A stretch of DNA of 64,000 bases from Effrenium voratum (GCA_963377175.1 CAUJNA010003239.1:1309596-1373595); one strand, 5' to 3'; positions 48,601 to 58,685 are shown, counted from the first letter of the stretch. The notes: a model not told the origin generated them from the letters alone. A program made the numbers and translations.

Positions 48601-51600
48601 CAAGCCTGTGCCAGGTCCAACATGTACAGCCTCCTCACCTCGACCCAGTGAAAAAAGGAGCCACGGACCATGGGTACGGGCCTGGTCAGCATCAGTGAAG
48701 CAGAAGGCGAAGTCACCATCGTCTTCCATCTCGTGAAGCCGCCTCCATTCTGCCACCTTAGTGCTCCAGGCCGCGGATTCCACCTCATCTGACGGGCCCG
48801 GTGCTGCTGGCAGTCGTATCGCAGTGGCCGCTGAAACCCGAGGGGTCAGAGCAGCACCACCAAGACTGTGCTGGCCAGGCAGCAAATCAGCCTCCAAGGT
48901 TCAGCGCAGGCGGGCTTCCCAACCGCGCCTGGCGGCTGCACCTTAATCCTCAAACGACCGCTGAAGGCAGGGCACACAATAGGTGAACTGCTCTTCACAG
49001 GCATTGCAAAGGGGGCCATCACATCGCTCACAGAAGTTGCCGGTCGGCAAACCACACCATGCGCATGGAGGTAGGAGAACATGTCCTCCCCGTGCTTGCG
49101 TGTGCCAAACCACCAACATTGTAGCAAACCGGGCCTCGAGGCGTACGATCCTTGCACGCCGATCGGGCACCATCCGGGGATTGCGCCAGCCCCCAACGGA
49201 CCGAGTCCACATCGCCCAGGCATGCGAGAGGCGGGACAGGCACCATGTCATGGGGCCGCTCCATGAGCAAACGCATGAAGTCCGGGTAGAAGGAGTCCAT
49301 GTGAACCGTGGTGTCCACCAGCGGCACGAGCTCCTCCCAGGAAAGTTCCCGCTCCTGCTCTGCGCAGGGGAGAGACCGCCCCCCGAGGGCCTCCACCGCC
49401 CCGGCACAAGTCCAGGCAGGGTGGACCCAGTTGAACCGGAAACCCCCTCTACCCGACAAGCAGCGATTGCAGTTGCTCTCGACACAGGGCACCTCGACCA
49501 CCTCCAGGCCCTGAACCACGACGGGGACAGAGAAGAACGGGCGGTGCAAGAAGATGCATACCTCCTCAAGAAGGGCAGCAACATCGGAACGCTGCAGCCC
49601 GGTAGCATAGAGCTCGAAGCGGCGGAGGTTGACCGCTGAGTCCACTGGTGTAGTAGCCCACCCCGCACGACGAACATGTCCGAGCGTTACGAGGAGAGGC
49701 AACTACCACGAAAAGAAAGCTATTTTGGCACTTGAGCCAAAATGGCCGCCGCGGCAGCCATTTCAGCCAAGTGCATTCCGTCCCCTCAAATGAAACCTTG
49801 TCACCCTGGGCCTGCCAAACACTAACAAGGGCAAGGAACCCCACTCTTTTAGACAGGGGGCACGAGTGCTCAGGTCAGGCAATACGCGTTCATCCAGAAA
49901 GCGGCAAGGATCCTAGATCCGCCTTGCACCCACAACTCCTGGGGTCGCTGTAAGCTCAGGCCATGATCCAGCGGCGGATCGGGGCATGGGCATTTCTCAA
50001 ATAGGGGTTCTTAAAATTATTGACTTCCTTTAAAGTTCCATGCATATACTAATCAAAGGGGTCCAAGCAGTGGAGAAACTTCCACATGTTGGTTCGTGGC
50101 CTAATGTTGCCATTAGATTCAGGACTTCTAGCTGGCCATAGTTGGAGGCAGTGACGCGGAAGAGGGTTTGCTATTTAATCATTAGGTGTTGCGTCTTACC
50201 CAGGTGTGCATGTTATATCCTGCCAAAATATGTTCGGAGGCGTGGGCCTGTGCCCCAGCTTCTCTGCGCATGTACCGGAGTGCACATTGAATGCGTTCAC
50301 GAAGTCAGCAAGTTCCAATTCGCCTCAGAAGGGTCCCCCAAATGATCCTTTTACGCATGTCCGTAGAGGATTGCCTACAGAGCAAGAATGAGCAAGTCTT
50401 CCTTTCTTCTTTTCGACATGTATGCATTTGGTATCTTCGCCAAGTTTCGGGATGTGGCTGGAGAAGCTTACTATCTTCCAGACACTTGTGACTTCACTTG
50501 TGCAAATACTGGTCTCTCTCTAGTCGGCATCTCCATGTGTAGATAAACAAATGCGCCTATGCGAGCCTTCACATGCTCCGTGCTCAAAGCCCCTTACCCA
50601 GGTCAGAGTCATGGTCATCTCTCCCTCACTAACCCTCACAATGGTTGTCTAGAATGCGGCTGATAGACCTTGAATCTGACCATGCCGAAAGGAAACCACC
50701 CATAGGACAGCTTTCTCCATCTACTGAGAGGGATCGGAGCAGAGAGACGTCATGACCAACCCAAGCCGTGGAAGCCACGGCCTCACGTTTCAAGACTCGA
50801 AGCCTCCACGATGACGTGCAGCGAGGGCTCCTTCTCTTGCAGGAAGCCATCCACAAGGCCCATGCCGAACCTGGAATCCCGCGGACTGGAAAGCCGGAGA
50901 GGTCTAGATCCTTCTCCTCATGCGAACCGGTTCCGTGCGGTGAATTTTAGTATCACCTCAACAGTGGTTGGTGGACATGAATCCCCACCTCAATGCGTAT
51001 AGGTCAAATGGACACCACGAGGATACGGACCGCAGATTTTGGTCCTTTCCCATCCACCAGGGCCAGCCATTTCAGGTACCAAGATGTACCAAGTTTTCAC
51101 CCGCGCCCCAACCGACGTCCAAAAACTTCCGCTCGGAGCGTCGGAGAGATCTCGGTCCCCGGCCCCACATTCAAGACCTTGAGGCCCTTCTGCGGCAGGA
51201 GCACCTGGCGGTGGGGGAAACAGCGGACGGCTGATTTTGTGCGAAGCGTCCTTGGGAAAACCCCGTGGCTTTGGTTCGGAAGGAAAAAGGACGGAAAAAT
51301 CACTCAGGGGAGGCTGCGACTTTGCTAGGACATCATTCACAAGACCGTTTGCGCCCACAAATCTTTTGAGGGTGGTTCCCACAAAGTTCCATAGCTGGGC
51401 GAATGCAATTGCGGAAGTAGTATAAATTCGCCATTCCATGTGTTGTGTCTCCTCGCCTTGCATGGTTTCCCTTGGTAACAAATAGGTATGCCGAGCCCAG
51501 ACATCCATTGGCCCTGCAAAAGACAAGGCCATCCTCTTGCTTTAGTAGGGCCCGGCCCAAAATAGGGGCTTCCAAAAATGGGTCGTTCCTGGTTTCCTTT

Positions 51601-54600
51601 GCAACCAACCAAAACGAGGATCCCACAAAAGAAGACCAGCCCGGTACTTGAAATTAAATGAGGACGCGCCTCAAAAACAAGTTGAAAGCAAAGGAAAGGC
51701 CAAGCCCCGGAGGTCTGGCAGCAGAACCACTTGAGGCACAGTCAGAATGCCTTGTTTCTCCAAAACAAAAGAAAACGCATTGGTTCTTGTGAACTTTCGG
51801 GTTCGTCCCCCCTTCAACCATAGACTGGCAAATTTTTCTCCACACCCCAAACCTTGCGGAAATGGGCTTCAGGTTCCTTGGTTCCCCTTGGCTTCCGGGC
51901 GGTGGCGCGGTGTTGTCCTCCCTTTTGACGCTTCCCTTTTGGCCTCAAGTAAAAAGATGCCCCTTTTGGTGTCCCAAAAAAACAGATGTCCCTTTTTGGC
52001 GTCCCCTAAAGAAGATGTGAACTTTGGCTTCCCCTTAAAGAGCCATCCAAGGAGTACCAACCCCAGACCCGGCCACGCCGCACGCGTCGGTGCACGTCGG
52101 TGCCATGAGCTGAGCCTCGGCGTGCCGCGCCATGAGCTGAGCCTCCCAGGCCATCATCACCGCCTTGCGGCGATCGTCCAGCAGCCGGCCCTCCTGACAC
52201 ATCGACCCGTTTCGTTTGGGGGGGGGCGGGGGGGGAAGAGGGTAGGTAGTATCCTGTTCGGCGAGCTCATGTCCTTTGAAAAAATATAGTGTTTATTGGA
52301 GCACTTTGAAAATAATGAGTTGATTGGAGCAACTCTCGAAACTAATTGTGGGGGGCAGCGGTGGGGGGGGGGGGGCGGTTCTCGGGTTTATCTCTCGGTT
52401 CTTTGTGCTTGCCCATTGGGGAGGGTGTTTTGGGATGGGGTGGGGGGCGGGGATTGTGGATGTTGACATCGGCTTTTTTGTCACCTAACTGCGCCAAAAG
52501 CACCTGCCCTGAACATAGGCGTGCAACAGGCAAACATGCGGACCGGGTCTGACAAGTACGCACACGCACTAGAAAAAACTGTGCGCGCAACTAGCACATG
52601 CTTGCCTCAGGATCAGGCCAAATGTTTTACTTTCCTTCTAGTGCGGAACTTCTCCTTAGTTTAAGTGCTTCTCTTGCGGATATGCCATAATCCAACTTAC
52701 CTGAGTCTGCTCATGTACACACTGAATAAGCATTATCCATAGTCAAAGTCACCGACTTTGACACCAACAGAAATCGTCCAAATCATGGCACCGACTTTGA
52801 TACCCCAGAGGCGCCGGGGTAAACGACCCTCAGCGATCCTCATAGCGCAGAGGCTGAAGCAAGTACTCCCTGCAGCCTTTGGATGCTCCTGGTCGGTGGG
52901 TTCCGATCTCTCAAACACTTCTAAGGACAGCTGCGAAACCCAAGCCCTAATCATGCGGTTTCTTGGAATCCATAGAATGTACCGTGATGTCAACAGGTCC
53001 CAGAAACAGACCTGTGGGCCTTTGGTGGTCCTTAGTTGACCCGTGCTTTGGCTGAACCCGGCTTGACGGTTCCCAGGCCGCGGATCTGTCAGTTGGAACC
53101 TGGAGCCTCTCCTCGGTGAGTTTGCCCGTTTGCCAACCAAAGCAGGTCTTTGAAAAGCCATTGTCAATAAGATGGCCCCAAAGCGGGGGGGGTCCATAAA
53201 CGTGCAATGTTGACCCCGGATAAATACTCACTGCCGGAATATATCATGGGGACGCGTTTCCTAAAAGCAGTTGCATCTGATGCTGGGCGCAAGGTAGGAG
53301 GGTGATGTGTGGGGGCAGACCCTGTTCATGGCATCCGCATATGGGACCTTTATGACAAGAATAATGGCCTTTTGCTCTCTCATAAATCAAGGGCGGCTGA
53401 ACGCTCATCTTCCCCCCACCTCGCCTCGTCTCTTTTTGGCAGGCGCCTGCAGGCCGCGCATGCCGAGACAAAGGGGGGATGAGCGTCAAAATAGGGCGAG
53501 CAAAGGCGTGGCCAGCAGTGCCAAGACCTTGGCGTGTTGAAGTTGGAGCAGCTCAAACCCAGCGAAACCAAAAACAAACACTAAAACAGGGGCCAACCGG
53601 AATCCCTTGCTCCCATGATATCTCCTTCCATGGAATGACTGTTGGAGGGCAACCATTCATACAAAGGTTCATCTGCCTTCCCGCCATATACCCCCCCCCC
53701 ACAAAACAAGTTTGGGCGCATGGGAAATGGTTGCAAGGTGGAAAAGGGAAAAAGTAAGACAAGCCCTGACAAGCCCTGCGGATTCAAAGCACTCCACGCC
53801 TGCAAGTTGCCCAACTCGCCCACGCGGTGCAGCACCAACTGCTCAAAGGCATCCTGAGGGCGGTGATCATGGGAGGCGTATGGAAGGCAACGAGTTTGGA
53901 GGGGAGTTCCTCGATGTTTTGAAGGGGGGGGCGTGTTCCACCTGTTTCTTTCTTCTTCTTTTTATTGGGGGGGGGGGATTGTGAGAAGATGAAGAAATAG
54001 AACCCCAATGGATGTGGATGGTTTGGCTTGTTTACTTCCTTGTTTCGGTTGGGCAATGATGAGGAACCTTCATAAGCCTTTGTGAGGTTGGATTCTAAGT
54101 CCAAATCTTTTGAAGGATTTGTGCTTCGGGATCTCCGCTTTTCCTTTGGCTTCAGGCGGACGGCGGACAACACAGGGGCCCTGTGATTCGCATTTCCTTG
54201 GTAATTGCGGGACCCGCCAAGCCCTTCGAAAGATATCAAATCCACAAGCGCACCAACAAACTTGGCAGTCCCCAGCCATACCCTACAGTATCCAAGAGTT
54301 GAAGTTCTAGCAACAGATCAAGGTAACAGTCGGAAAACGTTTAATAAGTTTCAAGTTGGCCCACGCATGGTAAATTTCAGGGTTTCTCGCACAACATGCT
54401 ACCGTAAAACGACATGCCGAGCTTCTGTTGAACATTTGCATTTGGATGGGCAAAACGATTTTCTCATAAGTTTTGTAGCAGGACTTTCTTTCACCTGGCT
54501 TCGGCGCTAACCGATGCGAGCCCTGGCGAGGACAAGAGAGTCGCACAGGAGAACTACCGGGAACCGTCCAAACGCGATAAACCTAACATGCATGGGGCCT

Positions 54601-56209
54601 TCCCTTCTCACTTGAAAGCAGCCCCAAAAAGGGAACCCAGGAAAATGTGGGGATTCTCCTAGAGGATTCAAAGTGTGCTTTTTGAGGGGGCCCAACCAAA
54701 ATGGTGGTTTCCTTTTGGTTTCCCTTTGAAACCACCCGAAAGAGGAGGAACCAAAAGAAGGTTTGGTTCTGAATTCATGGGCGACCCCACTTGCTTGGTA
54801 TGGAATCAATCGCATACTACTTGGTTCATTTGTCTAGGCCCCCTAGGAACAGACCTCGCCATGTGTCCCGTTGTGACTGAGTCCTGGTGCCCACGTTGGA
54901 AGGCCACATCCGCGGGCGACATCTCCTGGCTCGCAGCTTGGCTGATTTGAGCGTGACCGCGGGTCTGGGCAAATGGTTTGCTTTATCATCTCGAGATCAA
55001 CAATCCCCAAAGGAACCCTTCATCCACTCTACCAAATGAGATGGTTTTCTTTTGGGAGTCATTGGGCCGCAAGTAAAAAACGTGCCGTCAACCAACTTAT
55101 TCCTGTTCCCGAATCCTTTCCTTGACAAGCTTGGCATACCTAGAGGAAACCTGGACATTCCAGGACCCATTTGTCGCGACACATTGGACCGCGCTTTAGG
55201 GTTTACCTCTGGACCCGCCGCTTTGAAACATCGAGCACGCATGGCAACAGCCTCAGCCTATGCCCAGGTGAGACCGGTGGAGCTTTCCATCGGCAGGTCG
55301 GAAAACAGCACCAGCCCGGGCGCCCGCAGCTCGAGGCGCATCCGAAAAAGGTCGTTTGATTCCCGCTGAAGGCCCGGAGGCCCCGTTCCAATTAGTTTTG
55401 GAGGAATCAACCACTGGGCTACTTTTACCTTGCGAGAACCCCCCCCCGGAGAAGCTCGAAGCTCCTGGCGGTTCAGCGCAGTCACCGGAATTCGACTCTG
55501 CAACAGCTGCTGCACTGCCCTGCGCTCGCGGCGGAGGGGGGGGAGGGGGGGGGGGGGGAAAAACTGGGGAAAGGACGCCCTTGTGCTTTAGAGAGAACGA
55601 CAGACAACCATTTCTGGGTCTTCACTTCTTTTGGGCTTAAAAAGGTTGTTAAGGGTAGTCCTGCCACTTGTTTGAGAGGTGGCCAATGACCTTGTTGCTT
55701 GCACAGCTCCAAAAACAGGCACCCTCAAAAAACACTCCCAGATGAACATGGGCATGTCTTAAATCGCCATGGCTGTGAAGGGACACCGCCCAGCATCTGT
55801 GTTCAAGTTGATCATAAGAGCAACGGTCACCATTTGCCATGACTTGCTGTATAGGCTACTCACTGAAATCCCATCATTTGGGGGCGAAATGAATATGGGT
55901 CATGGCTCATACTGTGGATGGACAAAATCCTGCACCAGTGCATTGGTGGCATATCCCAATATCTATGATGTGAGTCATAAGCAAAAACTGGTAGTAAAAT
56001 GGTCTACCAACCATGTGAAGAACTAACAAGGCGGCACCCATTTACGGTTGGGACTATCCTTAACCTTCCTCTACCTGGCTGTTGATTGTGGGTCATATGA
56101 AACCCCACTTGCCCAACACCTACGAATTCCAGTCAGGAGACGAAATGCCCTTGCGAGTGAGGCTTTGCCACAGCATGCAGCCTAGGGAATGAATCCCTCC
56201 CTTGTGTAC

Positions 56210-56244
<35 letters not shown>

Positions 56245-56568
56245 TAATATATATACATTGTACCACTTATCATATCTATATACATATTGCCATAATTTGG
56301 ATAAGATGGCATACTGGGAGTGGGCCTGCATACACACATTCAAATGCCATTATTTTGGAAGAACTGGCGCAGCATCCAAGGGTACATGCCCTTCACACAG
56401 TTGCCCCACGGAGCACCATACGGGCGCTGCTTTGCCCTGCCTGCAACACCCAGCAGAGGCTGCGATGTGCAGCAACGTGTTTCCAGACTCGTCCTCAGCG
56501 GTGGCCAGCATAGTAGCACAGCTCAGACGTTTGAGCAAAGCCATTACAGCGAGTTGCAGATGTAGGGG
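39649..56568 (-). CDS. RMT2: Ankyrin-repeat Rmt2-type protein arginine N-methyltransferase, 14 exons
   Basis: Rmt2 enzymes methylate the delta-nitrogen of arginine, using AdoMet. Ribosomal protein L12 is the yeast substrate. Exons (minus strand): 56568-56450 (ankyrin, GNTLLHIAASAG), 55519-55465, 54925-54884 (ankyrin end, SPADVAFQRGHQ), 53853-53804, 52869-52839, 52193-52116 (AVMMAWE), 51204-51164 and 50870-50804 (together AdoMet motif VLNVGFGMGLVD), 43379-43316 (GWHARPGVKVYE), 43153-43121 (VWQDIL), 42516-42455 (FDAVFFDTWAEGYEEL), 41544-41440 (GRFSFFNGL), 40576-40522 and 39695-39649 (WQGVCERYW). Phases agree at all junctions except the last, where a tiny exon may be missing. The order matches plant and fungal Rmt2. 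The terminal exon was not found, and the true start is uncertain (an ATG lies at 56,580). The large intron contains mobile-element sequence. Six donors are GA, five GC and three GT. Confidence 0.88.
40585..40682 (+). repeat. Degenerate G/T-rich tract (TTTGGGG-like)
   Basis: On the transcribed minus strand this is a long C/A-rich tract ending directly at the acceptor CTTACAG of the methyltransferase exon 40,576-40,522. It can serve as that intron's pyrimidine-rich tract. It is G-quadruplex-prone on the plus strand. Confidence 0.75.
44260..45425 (-). pseudogene. Reverse transcriptase and DIRS-like RNase H, frameshifted
   Basis: Three successive minus frames are needed. The first (45,420-about 44,930) is an RT palm: motif A DWPHAY at about 45,264 and motif C YFDD at about 45,050. 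The second (to about 44,330) gives the connection and RNase H strands, with the Asp in VASDAALESP and the Glu in QLEMLMVL. The third (about 44,430-44,270) gives the Asp in WMIDNVAAL. All expected acidic residues are therefore present, but two frameshifts make it non-functional as it stands. Its 5' neighbour is the CCCH gag-like region, as in a gag-pol retroelement. It lies inside the large intron of the methyltransferase gene, in the same orientation. Confidence 0.75.
45439..46510 (-). pseudogene. Gag-like region with CCCH zinc finger, degenerate
   Basis: The best start is the ATG at 46,510 (MTTTALPRRPG), followed by LKQGLQDLDDFRF. The reading then shifts frame several times. One frame contains ENLYTDVQEEI and GYLPRIFTYLLSLAMAGV, another TKYVDIPLDTVMQYY followed by a stop. 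The last frame (45,861-45,439) ends with a cysteine-rich segment, LCKDFQAGKCTSTNC, then further Cys and His. This layout (helical N-part, then Cys/His knuckle, then RT) is that of a gag preceding a pol. It has at least three frame breaks, so it is a decayed copy. Confidence 0.6.
46573..46850. repeat. Palindromic repeat block (CAAAATCTGGCAC / GTGCCAGA)
   Basis: The motif CAAAATCTGGCAC and its inverse core GTGCCAGA alternate several times, joined by CTTCAAGCGCACC and GGGACCCCC segments. The block can fold into multiple hairpins. It separates the phosphatase-like ORF from the gag-like start, so it may be the terminal or internal repeat of one element or the junction of two. Confidence 0.75.
47158..47916 (-). 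CDS. Dual-specificity-phosphatase-like ORF inside mobile-element sequence
   Basis: A single 252-residue open frame. Residues about 24-125 resemble a DSP/PTP fold: an IFIGPLPHREMVDFF start, a hydrophobic strand (ITTVVTAF), a candidate general-acid Asp at about 81, and the CX5R loop HCLAGVRRAP at 109-118 (Cys110, Arg116). The 29-residue Asp-Cys spacing suits DSPs. The C-terminal third contains a Cys/His cluster (around CANQHRARWH and CQQRR) that may bind zinc, and then LRAGIHEPMWTAST. It begins where the recombinase-like frame breaks off, so the two may once have been one ORF. There is no stop or frameshift over its full length, unlike its neighbours. Phosphatase identity is inferred from the loop. 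The substrate is unknown, and it may be a pseudoenzyme. Confidence 0.6.
   Translation of the reverse strand: MGSTSRFGPATRAGQSLRVGAGMGSIFIGPLPHREMVDFFQEAGITTVVTAFSKPVASQTAGGRQGCLPPGVLHLRFAATDNRVRDEELIRAWHAVEATVRRGESAYLHCLAGVRRAPFAALPLVAALRQCSIAEAAQIISEAQAVELDKMWAGRRGEDNWGWASSAVRRLRFRIGADLEVAEFQCANQHRARWHAMAAGAPICQQRRGALRAGIHEPMWTASTILEVLGYDRDLRSECRVLLPGSIRAHCG
47896..48595 (-). pseudogene. Tyrosine-recombinase-like ORF, truncated
   Basis: The open frame reads KVSDRQTIKVKPGQ into a helical core-binding-like region (TWDELIAFLHESQRRFSDLQ). The start of a catalytic domain follows: the first Arg in CTRLAHLSRS at about 48,013 and the lysine-rich turn SKGKQR. The family's second half (H-x-x-R box and catalytic Tyr) is absent, because the frame breaks at about 47,896 and phosphatase-like sequence follows. 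In DIRS-type elements a tyrosine recombinase replaces the integrase, which suits the RT/RNase H nearby. Here, however, it lies upstream of the gag-like start rather than after the RNase H. The call rests on motif spacing only. Confidence 0.5.
48943..49702 (-). pseudogene. Frameshifted ORF ending in a C4C4 zinc finger
   Basis: One frame from 49,702 reads LRRFELYATGLQRSDVAALL through FYPDFMRLLMERP. The sense then moves to the frame ending at 48,943 somewhere near 49,180. That frame ends with a compact zinc finger at about 49,065-48,960: C-x2-C-x7-C-x2-C-x4-C-x2-C-x6-C-x2-C (CAWCGLPTGNFCERC and on). Eight regularly spaced cysteines support this as the real frame. The function is unknown; it could be a nucleic-acid or protein-binding accessory of the element. 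A spliced-leader-like relict lies just upstream. Confidence 0.55.
49729..49774. other. Hairpin containing a spliced-leader-like relict
   Basis: On the minus strand, 49,746-49,731 reads GCCATTTTGGCTCAAG. This is identical to the last 16 nt of the 22-nt dinoflagellate spliced leader, and 2 of the 5 preceding bases also match the leader. It lies 29 nt upstream of the zinc-finger ORF start. The region is also an imperfect inverted repeat: GCACTTGAGCCAAAATGGC pairs with GCCATTTCAGCCAAGTGC across a GC-rich loop. A retroposed mRNA would leave such a relict. A chance hairpin is the alternative, because the leader core is itself nearly palindromic. Confidence 0.6.
52102..52145. repeat. 17-bp direct duplication spanning an exon-intron border
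   Basis: GCCATGAGCTGAGCCTC occurs at 52,102-52,118 and again at 52,129-52,145. One copy is inside the methyltransferase exon 52,193-52,116. The other straddles its GC donor, so the intron's first bases copy exon sequence. Confidence 0.8.
55258..55360 (-). CDS. GC-rich island in a methyltransferase intron, possible extra exon
   Basis: The minus reading NDLFRMRLELRAPGLVLFSD and on is open and protein-like. It is not needed to join exons 55,519-55,465 and 54,925-54,884, which already read through an ankyrin repeat. It could be an alternative exon or a decayed fragment. Confidence 0.25.
56207..56262. repeat. (TA)n microsatellite
   Basis: Long TA run downstream of the first recognised ankyrin exon, inside the following intron. 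Confidence 0.85.
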
Positions 56569-57424
56569 CTGGACATGCAAATCTCTGGGGACTCTTCTAT
56601 ATCAAGCATCCACCTGGGAGCTGATTCTCTCTGGTCAGCCGCAAAGTTGGCGAGACTAGTCCGTCACCACTGTCATCACATGTCCACAATAGCCATGCTT
56701 GCTTGCCGGCCGATGATCGGTATCAACACAAGTATGTGCAAAGTTGTGCGGTGCCCACAAGCTATTCCCAGTCCGCTAGTTCATCCGGTATAGTACTTGG
56801 ATGTGACTTGCTGTTGGAATGGGGCCGGGTAAACAAGTGATCCTGTCAGCTTCCAGCAGCAGCCGAGCCAGAAAAGGTTTTAATTGCCGAGACTCTTGCA
56901 AGCGGGCAGATCCCGAGTTCAGCACGAGCCGTTTGTAAAGCCCTTTCATGAAGATGGAAGCTTCCCAACTCTGTTTAGGCTCATTATTTACCTGATTGTG
57001 GCAGGCCCGTTGTTTTTCTTGTTGATGTTTCTTGCGCTTCTTGCTCTTTGATCATCAACCCATTGTGGGCCAGCAGAAGACAAGTAGCGTAATCAAGTGC
57101 AAGTAGAATTCTGCGGAAGAAACTGAAACAATCCATGACGCATCACTCTGCTTCCTGGGCCACATGAGTCCAAACTACGAGACTCTCATATGGGAGACTT
57201 GGAGGTTGGTGGTTGACAGTCGAGATCACATTGGCGATCTGGAAGCTTTGTTGCCCCCCTTGTGGGTTTCCTGTCATTTGAATGGGGTCGACCAGAGCAC
57301 TGGGAATCTTGCACACCCCATTGTACACTTTTGTTCCTACCAACCAGAGGAAAGGTTTAAAAACTGCGTCCCTGCGATAAATCCGATGCACACCCTCCCC
57401 TTGGCCGCCACGTAACCCTTTACT

Positions 57425-57560
57425 CAACCCACCAACCCCCCAAGCGCCAGGACCCCCGGCCCGGCGCCCCGCGAGCTCCGGGAACGGCGGCCCGGCGGTT
57501 CGGCCGCCCGAGGCCCAGAGGGCGGCCTGGCCCGACCAGGGCCGAGACGTTCGATCCCCG
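57425..57560. other. GC-rich island of undecided strand
   Basis: Composition like an exon, but open in several frames on both strands. It lies between the minus-strand methyltransferase gene and the plus-strand exon at 58.6 kb, so it may be part of either or of a shared upstream region. Confidence 0.25.
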
Positions 57561-58309
57561 CTCGGCTTTGCCGATGGAGAAACAGTGAAAGCCGACCCTT
57601 CAAAGAAGGGAAGGGAAAACATAGGTGTCCTCTAAAAGGGCAGCAAATAGATGGCTGGCAAATGATCAAACCACCAGGTACACCAGGGCCGTCTCTTTGT
57701 CCACCAAAACAACCAAAAAGGACTGTGGTGGGGGAATGAACCCCTTCGCAACTCAGGTAAGGGCGAATCCGAATGAGATTTTGGTTGATCACCCTTCACA
57801 AAACTAAAGACGGCTGGCTGTCTACTTCCTCCCTTCAAGGGAGAAACCTTGAAGGAAACAAGGAAGTCTTGATGCCCCTACATGCGCGTCAGGAAAAAAA
57901 GAAGTCCTTCTCATTCGTTGTCCCTTCGTCAGTCGGCTAGACATGGCCGATTGGCTCAACAAAGGAAGCATGATGCAGGCGTGCGATATAGTTGCCAGAG
58001 GTGCGACCAGAGAACCCCTTCAGTACCGACTTGGCGCCATGCCGCTGGAGTTTTCACCTAGGTACCCTTCAGCTGGTTTCCCTTTGGCTTCGCCTCGATA
58101 CAACTCCAAAAAAAAGACCTCTGAAAAACAAACATGACAGCAATCAATCATGAACGCTAGATAGATTGGCCGCCTGACACTGTCAAAACACACAAAGCTG
58201 CCGGCTCAAGAAGCTCTACAGAAACTGTCCACGGCCAAAGCAATCAATGCTGCCTCAGTTTCTGCCCCCCAACCAAAACTCAGATTTTGATTCTGGAACT
58301 TAAACAAGC

Positions 58310-58440
58310 AAGCAGCTCCCTTGAGTTGCCTCGTCCCAGCGGGTTGCAAGTGGCGGAGCGGGAGGAGCGCTGGACAGCTGCGCCAGGATCTCTGGGACCT
58401 ACGCGGAGCGACGGATCCTGGACGTTGAAAAGCCGGGCCC
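58310..58440. other. GC-rich island of undecided strand
   Basis: The plus reading (LQVAEREERWTAAPG) could be a coiled-coil exon that fits the plus exon at 58,600. The minus reading (PEILAQLSSAPPAPPLATRW) is also plausible. I cannot choose. Confidence 0.25.
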
Positions 58441-58599
58441 CGGTTTGGACCATCCCTTGAGTTTGTTTTTAGAATCTTCCCTGGAAAGGGTTGAATGAAT
58501 CTGATCTCAACCGGGGTTCTCAACACGACGGGCATAAAGACAAAAGGAAAGAAGTCAACTGTCGGTGAGTGACTCCTGTGCCTTGAAACCGACCTGCAG

Positions 58600-58685
58600 G
58601 AGCTCAAAGCGCATAACGAGACCTTCAAACAGAGGTTCAAGGAATCAGCGGAGTCCGACAACGCCAGGCGCATCAACTCAGAAAC
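58600..58685 (+). CDS. Coiled-coil exon of an unidentified plus-strand gene
   Basis: An 86 nt piece with acceptor CCTGCAG and donor GTACGT reading ELKAHNETFKQRFKESAESD and onward. It is charged, with heptad-like spacing, and the splice sites are canonical. It is the only clear plus-strand exon in the window. The minus strand is also open but is less protein-like. Confidence 0.5.

Noticed and set aside
49717..49731. A second spliced-leader-like match on the plus strand (AGCTATTTTGGCAC)
   Set aside because: The leader core is nearly palindromic, so an opposite-strand partial match beside a true or chance copy is expected.
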